From the NCBI GenBank assembly GCA_947474435.1, contig CANJII010000038.1, positions 1 to 33,514 of the forward strand: a DNA stretch of 33,514 nt, in the 5' to 3' direction. The translations under genes were made by a program, and so were the position numbers. The notes under the pieces are model-generated. The model saw only the letters and a list, made by a program, of their open reading frames with translations. It was not told where the DNA came from and made no database searches. Positions 16,333 to 22,887 of this stretch are shown here, piece by piece. The stretch comes from Chitinophagaceae bacterium (lineage in GTDB: Bacteria; Bacteroidota; Bacteroidia; Chitinophagales; UBA10324). The stretch's first letter is position 1; each line of letters starts with the position of its first letter.

Positions 16333-16976
16333 CAGCGAACCGGATCGTCAATCAAAAAAACATAAACTTCTTTCGGACCATGCGCGCCGAGCACTAAAGT
16401 TTTTTCAATATCCGCTGTTCGGCTCGGACCCGTTGCAATCGAAATCATACTCGGCAGATTGCCTTCATATTTCTGTAACACTAATTGCGTGGCATCCTTA
16501 ATATCAAAAACCAGTTGCGATGTATAAGCCACCACAATATGAATGGGCGGAAAGATTGGCAAACTGCGACCGCTCTGCTGCCGGCTCGTGAGCAAAATGC
16601 TGCCCGTGCGCGCCACTAAGCACTCGCACAAAGTAATTCCGGCGTCGGCTTTATCAATTGTTTTCCCCACGCGGCATTTATTAAAATCAAATCGCTGAAA
16701 TAAATCCTGCAGCGGTTTTTCCCAGCAGTACAAATGATTCCAGCCCTTCTCGTTCGCCACCGTCGAAATGGATTGAATGAACTCAGCAATGTTTTCGCAG
16801 TAAATAAAATTGCCCTGAATTTTTGTGAACTGCTCCGCAAAAACCACATCCAGTGTATCAGTCGGCGCCGGATAAACCGAAGCCGTTTGGTCAATATTCG
16901 GAAAAGGAATGTTGGTGGAATGAATGAGCGCCTTCCGAATTTTTTTCAGCACGCGCTCTTTACTGGTTGGCTCCAT
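16332..16976 (-). CDS. LUD domain protein (LutC/YkgG-like)
   Basis: 214 residues of the LUD (DUF162) family, whose LutC member works with LutA and LutB in L-lactate oxidation. Typical elements are the N-terminal helix SKERVLKKIRKAL, the central DAGITLCECLVARTGSILL, RSLPIFPPIHIVVAY and the C-terminal SMISIATGPSRTADIEKTLVLGAHGPKEVYVFLID. A LutB-like protein is encoded about 14 kb away at 31267; no LutA is present. Here the gene instead heads a coupled run with lpxH. LUD family is certain; a lactate role is only possible. Confidence 0.88.
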   Translation of the reverse strand: MEPTSKERVLKKIRKALIHSTNIPFPNIDQTASVYPAPTDTLDVVFAEQFTKIQGNFIYCENIAEFIQSISTVANEKGWNHLYCWEKPLQDLFQRFDFNKCRVGKTIDKADAGITLCECLVARTGSILLTSRQQSGRSLPIFPPIHIVVAYTSQLVFDIKDATQLVLQKYEGNLPSMISIATGPSRTADIEKTLVLGAHGPKEVYVFLIDDPVR

Positions 16977-16993
16977 AGTTTTTATTAGTGAAG

Positions 16994-17001
16994 CAAAAGT
17001 A
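16994..17001 (-). promoter_or_regulatory. Candidate -7 box for the LUD-lpxH operon
   Basis: TACTTTTG on the minus strand, an exact TAnnTTTG match 17 bases before the LUD gene ATG. Confidence 0.5.
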
Positions 17002-17161
17002 GAATTATGAATGAAAATATTTTGAGAGAATTTCCAGTTGTACTCACATCAGGGATTTTTATATCACTTAAAATGAATTAATTAAAAAATAATAGCAGGT
17101 GAATAACAGTTCGTTGTCAATTTGGTTTATGATTTCACAAGTATTATAAAATTGTCAAACT

Positions 17162-17169
17162 TATCTTTG
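17162..17169 (+). promoter_or_regulatory. Candidate -7 box for trmB
   Basis: TATCTTTG matches TAnnTTTG exactly but ends only 5 bases before the trmB ATG, so the transcript would be leaderless. No clear -33 element. Confidence 0.3.
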
Positions 17170-17174
17170 ACCCA

Positions 17175-17816
17175 ATGGGAAAAAACAAACTAAAGCATTT
17201 TGCCGAGATGGAAACATTCACAAATGTTTTTCAGAAAGCAACAGTGTTGAAAGGAAAATGGAATGAAGTTTTTTTTCAAAATAATAACCCAATCACATTG
17301 GAATTAGGATGCGGCAAGGGAGAATATTCATTGGCGCTCGCAAGTTTATATCCTGAACGAAATTTTATTGGCATTGATATTAAAGGCGCACGAATCTGGC
17401 GTGGCGCTAAAACCGCATTGGAAGAAGGATTAAAAAATGTTTGTTTTCTGCGCGCGCAAATTGACCACCTGCCCGAATACTTCGAACCAAATTCCATTGA
17501 CGAAATCTGGCTCACTTTCAGCGACCCACATCCACCACTTCACGAAGCGAAGAAGCGACTCACTTCACCAAAATTTATTTCCATCTATCGTCAGGTTCTT
17601 AAGCCGAATGGAATCATTCACCTGAAAACCGATTCAACCATATTGTATGAATACACTTTGGAAATTATTGAGGAGCTTAAACTGAAAATGATTTATCACT
17701 CGGCTGATATTTATTCGAGTGAGTTGTATGATAAAATTCTGGAAGCGAAAACTTACTATGAGAATATGCATCTCAAACTTGGAAAGACGATTAAGTATGT
17801 GAAGTTTGGTTTGTGA
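17175..17816 (+). CDS. trmB: tRNA (guanine-N7-)-methyltransferase
   Basis: Methylates G46 in tRNA using S-adenosylmethionine. 213 residues. The SAM-binding loop LELGCGKGEYSLALA (42-56), the acidic strand FIGIDIKGARIWRG, and the catalytic region IWLTFSDPHPPLHEAKKRLT (D117) are visible, then IIHLKTDS. Bacteroidota TrmB proteins commonly start MGKNKL, which supports this ATG. It is convergent with the methylmalonyl-CoA epimerase; an inverted repeat fills the gap. Confidence 0.94.
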   Translation: MGKNKLKHFAEMETFTNVFQKATVLKGKWNEVFFQNNNPITLELGCGKGEYSLALASLYPERNFIGIDIKGARIWRGAKTALEEGLKNVCFLRAQIDHLPEYFEPNSIDEIWLTFSDPHPPLHEAKKRLTSPKFISIYRQVLKPNGIIHLKTDSTILYEYTLEIIEELKLKMIYHSADIYSSELYDKILEAKTYYENMHLKLGKTIKYVKFGL

Positions 17817-17827
17817 GAATTATGTGG

Positions 17828-17910
17828 GACACGGATTTAAACTGATTGAACAGATAATCACAGATTTTATTTATCTGTTATAATACGCAGTATCTGTGTT
17901 CATCAGTGTC
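17828..17910. repeat. Inverted-repeat element between trmB and the epimerase gene
   Basis: Outer arms GACACGGAT (17828) and ATCAGTGTC (to 17910) pair imperfectly, with CACAGAT and ATCTGTG inside. An inner perfect 9-base pair, AACAGATAA (17849-17857) and TTATCTGTT (17871-17879), adds a second stem. The wording resembles a 'GGACACGGATNAACACAGAT' element I recall as dispersed in Bacteroidota. It ends next to the epimerase stop codon and could act as terminator for both convergent genes. Confidence 0.65.
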
Positions 17911-18312
17911 TTATTGTATCTCCTGACACAACTCGATCAATACTCCATTCGTGCTTTTTGGATGAAGGAAAATGACCATTTTATTATCTGCACCACGAAA
18001 TGGTTCTTCGCGGGTGAAAATGAATCCTGCATCTTTTAATCTTTTTACTTCTGCATTTATATCTGCGACTTCATAAGCAATGTGATGCATTCCCTCGCCG
18101 CGCTTCTCAATAAATTTTCCGATTGCTCCTTCTGCATTTGTGGTTTCCAGCAATTCAATTTTTGTATCACCTGTTTTGAAAAAAGCAGTGCTCACCATTT
18201 CTGATTCTACATTTTCAATTTTATAACACGGCGTGTTCAACAGTGTTTCAAATAATTTTTTACTCGTTTCTAAATTCTTTACGGCAATTCCAATGTGTTC
18301 GACTTTCAGCAT
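17911..18312 (-). CDS. mce: Methylmalonyl-CoA epimerase
   Basis: Interconverts (R)- and (S)-methylmalonyl-CoA in propionate/succinate metabolism. A VOC/glyoxalase-fold protein of 133 residues. The metal ligands expected for the family are in place: H6 (VEHIGIAVKNLE), H76/H77 (GMHHIAYEVADI) and E127 (GVLIELCQ). KNLETSKKLFETLL and KRGEGMHHIAYEV are typical of Mce rather than of other VOC enzymes. The mutase genes are not in this window. An AT-rich gap with a repeat lies upstream. Confidence 0.9.
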   Translation of the reverse strand: MLKVEHIGIAVKNLETSKKLFETLLNTPCYKIENVESEMVSTAFFKTGDTKIELLETTNAEGAIGKFIEKRGEGMHHIAYEVADINAEVKRLKDAGFIFTREEPFRGADNKMVIFLHPKSTNGVLIELCQEIQ

Positions 18313-18350
18313 GGAGATAATGATTTTTTACAAAGATGAAAATAAAGTTC

Positions 18351-18450
18351 TTACCACAGAGGGCACGGAGTTATTTCACAAAGTAGCTCAGCGTTTTATT
18401 TTATTCTCTGTGAAACTTCTGGTTCAAACTCTGTGTTACTCCGTGGTGAA
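18351..18450. repeat. Inverted-repeat element upstream of the IscA/ErpA gene
   Basis: The left arm ACCACAGAGGGCACGGAGT and the right arm ACTCTGTGTTACTCCGTGGT are imperfect reverse complements around a middle of about 50 bases. The 'accacagaggcacagag' wording is, from memory, a common dispersed element. It ends 5 bases before a candidate promoter box, so it occupies the place of the -33 region. Confidence 0.65.
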
Positions 18451-18454
18451 AGCA

Positions 18455-18462
18455 TAAATTTG
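18455..18462 (+). promoter_or_regulatory. Candidate -7 box for the IscA/ErpA gene
   Basis: TAAATTTG is an exact TAnnTTTG match 20 bases before the ATG at 18483. The -33 position falls inside the adjoining repeat. Confidence 0.45.
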
Positions 18463-18482
18463 CCTCAGTAAATTTTAAAACC

Positions 18483-18809
18483 ATGATACAGATAAGCGAG
18501 CACGCAAAAAATAAAGTAACTGAAATACTGAAGTCAGAAGGAAAAGATGATTCGTACTTCGTTCGGGTTTCGGTTGTTGGAGGTGGGTGCAGTGGTTTGA
18601 GCTACAAAATGGATTTCGACCACGAAATGAAAAAAGATGATCAGGTATTTGAAGATAAAGGAATGAAACTCGTTACCGACCTCCGCAGCTTTTTATATCT
18701 GTGCGGAACCACACTCGACCACAGCGACGGATTGAACGGAAAAGGTTTTCATTTCGTAAATCCGAATGCTACACGCACTTGTGCTTGCGGAGAAAGTTTT
18801 GCGGTTTAA
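18483..18809 (+). CDS. A-type iron-sulfur cluster carrier (IscA/ErpA/SufA family)
   Basis: 108 residues, full length for HesB/IscA proteins, which carry or deliver Fe-S clusters to apo-enzymes. The three conserved cysteines are present: C36 (VVGGGCSGLSY) and C100/C102 (TRTCACGESF). FLYLCGTTLDHSDGLNGKGFHF is the usual middle block. No isc or suf genes adjoin it, so whether it is ErpA-, IscA- or SufA-like cannot be decided. Its stop codon lies inside a palindromic repeat. Confidence 0.93.
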   Translation: MIQISEHAKNKVTEILKSEGKDDSYFVRVSVVGGGCSGLSYKMDFDHEMKKDDQVFEDKGMKLVTDLRSFLYLCGTTLDHSDGLNGKGFHFVNPNATRTCACGESFAV

Positions 18810-18843
18810 GTTCTACCTAAATCCTCCCCATTGGGGGCTTAAA
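18805..18843. repeat. Palindromic repeat at the 3' end of the IscA/ErpA gene
   Basis: The outer arms TTTAAG (18805-18810) and CTTAAA (18838-18843) enclose the core CCCCA-T-TGGGG (18826-18836). The 'CCTAAATCCTCCCCATTGGGGG' type is, from memory, a common dispersed element in this phylum. It overlaps the gene's stop codon and lies 11 bases from the convergent monooxygenase stop, so it may also act as a terminator. Confidence 0.6.
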
Positions 18844-18854
18844 ACAGGCTCGAC

Positions 18855-20192
18855 TTATAGATAATCCTTAATCATCTTCTGAATTTCATCAGAAGAAAAT
18901 TTCTCTTCTAAGTTTTCTACCAGAAATAATTTCTCCAATATTTCATCGCGGTGTTTTCCTATCCGTTGCGCTTCGGAGTATGGAATGTGGGTGAATGAAA
19001 CCATGGAGTAAGCCGGAATAAATTTTTCAGGAAAAGCATTTGCAATCATTTTTTCAATTTGCTTTTTACGAAGGAATTTTTTATCGGCAACCAAATCGCG
19101 CATCTCAATAAAATTATTCAGCGCGAGTTCGAGAATCGCATCTGCATTCGGTTTGCGCGATTGTTGGTACAGCGGAAAAATTGTTTTCCAGTCATCGCCA
19201 TTTTCATCCATCAGCTCGCCGAGAATTCGGCAATCTTCAAAACCGCAATTCATTCCTTGTCCGAAAAACGGAACTACAGCATGTGCCGCATCACCAATGA
19301 GCGCGGCTTTATCTTTATAGGTCCAAGGATAACATTTGATGTATGGAAGCGATGAAGTTGGATTGGCGAAGAAAACTTTTTTGTAATCAGGCATCATCGG
19401 AATGGCATCTTCAAAATACTTTTTGAAAAACACCTCCACATCATTCTCGGTTTTCAATGTGGCGAACGATTCTTCTCCTTCAGTATGAAAAAATAAAGTG
19501 CAGGTAAAACTTCCATCCGCATTCGGCAGCGCAATGAGCATAAAATTTTTTCGGGGCCAGATGTGCAATGCGTTTTTCTCCATCAGAAATTTTCCTCCTT
19601 CTCCTGGCGGAATGTGCAATTCCTTGTAGCTGTGTTCAATATAAGTTTGAGAATAATCGAATCGGTCGAGTTTCTGCATCGAGCGCCGCAATGCCGAGAA
19701 GGCACCATCAGACCCAAAAATTAATTCTGATTTTTTTGTGATGAGTTGCTTTGTGGTCTGGTCTTCGAAAATCAGTTCTCCGCTATCGAGATTCACTTCT
19801 TCGCATCGATGATTAAAATAAATTTTTACTCCGGCTTGTTGCTCGGCTAAATCCATCAGCGTTTTATTCAGTCCGCCACGCGACACCGAATAAATTGCTT
19901 CGCCCTTCATTCCGTAAGGTTGTGAGGATAAAGTGCCTTCTGTATTGTGTACCATTCGTGCGTTCATTGGAATGGCAACTTTGCGAATTTCTTCTTCCAA
20001 TCCTGCTCCAGCGAGACCGCGCCAGCCTCTGTCGCTTAATGCAAGATTGATGGAGCGCCCTGCTGAGATTTTTTCTTTGCGCATATCCGGTCGGCGCTCA
20101 TAAATATCAACCTTGTATCCACGCTTGGCGAGATAAACAGAGAGTAAACTTCCGACTAAACCTGCTCCGAGAATTGTTGCTTGCTTGCTCAT
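18855..20192 (-). CDS. kmo: Kynurenine 3-monooxygenase
   Basis: A FAD- and NADPH-dependent hydroxylase that turns kynurenine into 3-hydroxykynurenine, on the route from tryptophan to quinolinate and NAD. 445 residues. The dinucleotide-binding start ATILGAGLVGSLLSVYLAKRG (G9, G11, G14), YERRPDMR, SINLALSDRGWRGL, FGSDGAFSALR and the FAD motif LIGDAAHAVVPFFGQGMNCGFEDC are all visible and match KMO closely. The other pathway genes (kynureninase, 3-hydroxyanthranilate dioxygenase) are not nearby. It appears to be a single-gene unit. Confidence 0.93.
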   Translation of the reverse strand: MSKQATILGAGLVGSLLSVYLAKRGYKVDIYERRPDMRKEKISAGRSINLALSDRGWRGLAGAGLEEEIRKVAIPMNARMVHNTEGTLSSQPYGMKGEAIYSVSRGGLNKTLMDLAEQQAGVKIYFNHRCEEVNLDSGELIFEDQTTKQLITKKSELIFGSDGAFSALRRSMQKLDRFDYSQTYIEHSYKELHIPPGEGGKFLMEKNALHIWPRKNFMLIALPNADGSFTCTLFFHTEGEESFATLKTENDVEVFFKKYFEDAIPMMPDYKKVFFANPTSSLPYIKCYPWTYKDKAALIGDAAHAVVPFFGQGMNCGFEDCRILGELMDENGDDWKTIFPLYQQSRKPNADAILELALNNFIEMRDLVADKKFLRKKQIEKMIANAFPEKFIPAYSMVSFTHIPYSEAQRIGKHRDEILEKLFLVENLEEKFSSDEIQKMIKDYL

Positions 20193-20263
20193 TTTATTAT
20201 TTTTCTTTATCCGAATTGCGGGAATGCAGTAAAAATTTTTTATTAAAATTTCTTTTGAATCAC

Positions 20264-22717
20264 TTAGTGAATATCCTGCTCTGCTTCAGCTAATTTATCG
20301 GCAGGTGTTTTTTTATTCAACGCCTTTCTATCTGCCCAGCTCTTTAAGGTCAATAGCATGCTTGGTAACAGAAGTAAATTGTTAAACATGGCTACAATCA
20401 AAGTAATGGAAGTAAGTAGTCCGAGATAAAAAGTTCCACCGAAATGTGAAGCGGTGAAAATGATAAATCCAAAAAATAAAATGATACTGGTATAAATAAT
20501 ACTGATGCCCGCTTCGTGCATGGCGAGCCCAACTGTTTTTGTTACATCAAAATTATGGCGGTGCAATTCCTGTTGGTACTTGGCCAGAAACCGTATGGCA
20601 TTGTCAATGGCAATTCCGAAAGCTATGCTGTAAATTAAAACAGTAGATGGTTTCAATGGAATATTAAAATAGCCCATGAGTCCGGCGGTTAATGCAAGCG
20701 GAACCAGATTAGGCAGCACACTGAAAAAAACCATGCGCACCGAACGGAATAAATAACCCATGCATAAAGCAATTAATACAAATGCAAGTGCCAAACTTTG
20801 CAGCAATCCTGCAATAATGAAATGATTTCCTTCGAGAAAAACCACACTCGTTCCTGTCATGGTCACTTTGTATTTCGAAGTATCGAAAATGGAATAAATT
20901 TTTGGCTGCAACTCTTTGAATAATTCCGCCATGCGGGTGGAACCAACATCGGCCATGTTCACGCTTATGCGACCGGTTTGAGCCAGGCTATCAACAAACG
21001 GAGTGATAATGCTTTTATCTTTTACCTGCTTGATAAGGTAGGTAAAGGTGACCACATTGCGGTCAACACCCGAAAGTCCGCCACCGCTTTTAATCATTTT
21101 GTATTGAGATGGATCGCCTTGCGCATTTGCCTGATTGATAAATTTGATGGCTTCGATTATGCTTAGCGGTGAGGAGAATTCAGAATATGTTTTTAAAGTA
21201 TCTTGAAGCTGATTCATTTTAAGCAGTGTGTTATTTTTTTTCAGCGCATTTTTATCTCCTGTTCCTTCAAATCGCTTAATCGGAAAAACGCCCAAGAGTT
21301 TTCCTTCTACTAATTCATATTTTTTTTCTTTTCCTTCCACCATAATTTCAAAAGGCATAACTCCTTTAAAATGTTGTTCAAAAAATTTTAAGTCGGTATA
21401 TAATTTATCGCCGTGCGGAATGTCATCAACAATAAATCCGGTTGAAGTCAAGCGCAACATTCCTATCACAGAAAACACAACTACAACCGAAGTAGTGATG
21501 TAAATTATTTTCCGGTAATTATTTACCCAATGTGTAAAGGTGTCGAGAATTTTATTGAGCAAGGTTTGCTTCAGGTAACTTAACTGCAAAGCTTTAGGAA
21601 CAGGGAGGTAACTGAATACGCATGGAATTATAATCACTGATACCACAAAAATTCCGGCAATGTTTAATCCGGCAACCAATCCGAATTCTTTTAAAACGGT
21701 GCTGCGAGTAAAATAAAAAACACCAAATCCGATTGCGGCTGTCAGGTTCGTGAATAAAGTGGCGAGCCCGATTTTTTCAATCACTAACTGAAGCGCCTGC
21801 ATTTTATCGCCGAGCCGTACATACTCAATATGATACTTATTTAAAAGATAAACACAATTCGTAATTCCTATAACCACAACAAGCGGAGGAATTAATCCGG
21901 TGAGTAAAGTGATTTTAAAACCAAACAACACAAGCGTGCCAACCGACCATATCACGCAAATACCAACTACTAATAAAGAAAAAACGACTGCAAAAAATGA
22001 GCGGAGCAAAAACAATAAAACCAATCCGGTTACTAATGCAGCCAATAAAAGAAACAGGTTTAATTCGGCAGCCACTTGTGTGGCCATCACTGTTCTGATC
22101 ATTGGCAATCCGCTGTAATTAACTTCCAATCCGGTTCGCTGATGAAAATTTTCGCCGAGTTTTTTTATTCCATTCACTATGGCAATTCGTTCCTTGCTGT
22201 CTAATTTTTTTTGATTGATACGAACTGCCATCAGCGTGGCGCCGGTTTCGGGTTCATATAATTTTCCTTTATAAAAAGGTAATGAATAAAAAATCCGACT
22301 TAAGCTATCAAGTTCAGGAAATGATTTTGGTAAGCGAGAAAATATTGGCTGCAATGAAATTTTTCCGGTGGATGTATCTTTTACCGCATTGTAACTTTTG
22401 CAAATGGAAAGCACATCTTCCACTCCATCTAATTGCTTTAAACTATCGGCAAGCTGGAACCACGATTTAAAAAACTGATAGTCGAACAGATTTTTTGGCA
22501 ATACGCCAAGCACAAGTACATTTCCATCTTCACCAAATTTTTCTTTGAAATGGAGGTAATCAATGTATTTCGGATTATCAGTAGGAATAACTTTAGCGAA
22601 ACTATATGTAAGTTCCACATCTTTGGCTTTGTAAGCCATGAACACTGTTATGGCTGCAACAACAATTAACAGCAACAATCTGAATCGTAAAACTCCGGCA
22701 GCTATTTTATGCCACAT
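20264..22717 (-). CDS. MMPL/RND-superfamily membrane transporter
   Basis: 817 residues with the duplicated RND layout: an N-terminal helix (about 12-28), a large periplasmic loop, a bundle of membrane helices (about 218-400), a second loop and a second bundle (about 640-795). The two halves carry the related segments VVIGITNCVYLLNKYHIEY and FGIAIDNAIRFLAKYQQEL followed by SIIYTSIILFFGFIIF. Such exporters (MmpL, HpnN, Patched-like) move lipids or hydrophobic compounds. No partner genes for a tripartite pump are seen. The substrate is unknown; a lipid role is a guess. It is divergent from porZ. Confidence 0.88.
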   Translation of the reverse strand: MWHKIAAGVLRFRLLLLIVVAAITVFMAYKAKDVELTYSFAKVIPTDNPKYIDYLHFKEKFGEDGNVLVLGVLPKNLFDYQFFKSWFQLADSLKQLDGVEDVLSICKSYNAVKDTSTGKISLQPIFSRLPKSFPELDSLSRIFYSLPFYKGKLYEPETGATLMAVRINQKKLDSKERIAIVNGIKKLGENFHQRTGLEVNYSGLPMIRTVMATQVAAELNLFLLLAALVTGLVLLFLLRSFFAVVFSLLVVGICVIWSVGTLVLFGFKITLLTGLIPPLVVVIGITNCVYLLNKYHIEYVRLGDKMQALQLVIEKIGLATLFTNLTAAIGFGVFYFTRSTVLKEFGLVAGLNIAGIFVVSVIIIPCVFSYLPVPKALQLSYLKQTLLNKILDTFTHWVNNYRKIIYITTSVVVVFSVIGMLRLTSTGFIVDDIPHGDKLYTDLKFFEQHFKGVMPFEIMVEGKEKKYELVEGKLLGVFPIKRFEGTGDKNALKKNNTLLKMNQLQDTLKTYSEFSSPLSIIEAIKFINQANAQGDPSQYKMIKSGGGLSGVDRNVVTFTYLIKQVKDKSIITPFVDSLAQTGRISVNMADVGSTRMAELFKELQPKIYSIFDTSKYKVTMTGTSVVFLEGNHFIIAGLLQSLALAFVLIALCMGYLFRSVRMVFFSVLPNLVPLALTAGLMGYFNIPLKPSTVLIYSIAFGIAIDNAIRFLAKYQQELHRHNFDVTKTVGLAMHEAGISIIYTSIILFFGFIIFTASHFGGTFYLGLLTSITLIVAMFNNLLLLPSMLLTLKSWADRKALNKKTPADKLAEAEQDIH

Positions 22718-22853
22718 TTATTTATCTGAAATTTTTCGGGGCGAAAGTAATTATAAGTTGTTGTTTCATCTTTCAGGAAATACGCAAATGATAAAAATCA
22801 TTTTAAATGGGAGTCAGCATTTCCAAATAAAAAAAATACTACAAGCCAATATT

Positions 22854-22868
22854 CTGCGTTAAGCGCAG
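22854..22868. promoter_or_regulatory. Inverted repeat CTGCG-TTAAG-CGCAG before porZ
   Basis: A 5-5-5 inverted repeat ending 19 bases before the porZ ATG and just upstream of a near-match -7 box (TATTTTTA, about 22874-22881). Its place between the core promoter positions is where a repressor would bind. The rest of the 170-base divergent gap holds only a near-match -7 box for the transporter (TACTTTCG, minus strand, 22742-22749). Confidence 0.25.
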
Positions 22869-22887
22869 CAATCTTATTTTTAACGCG

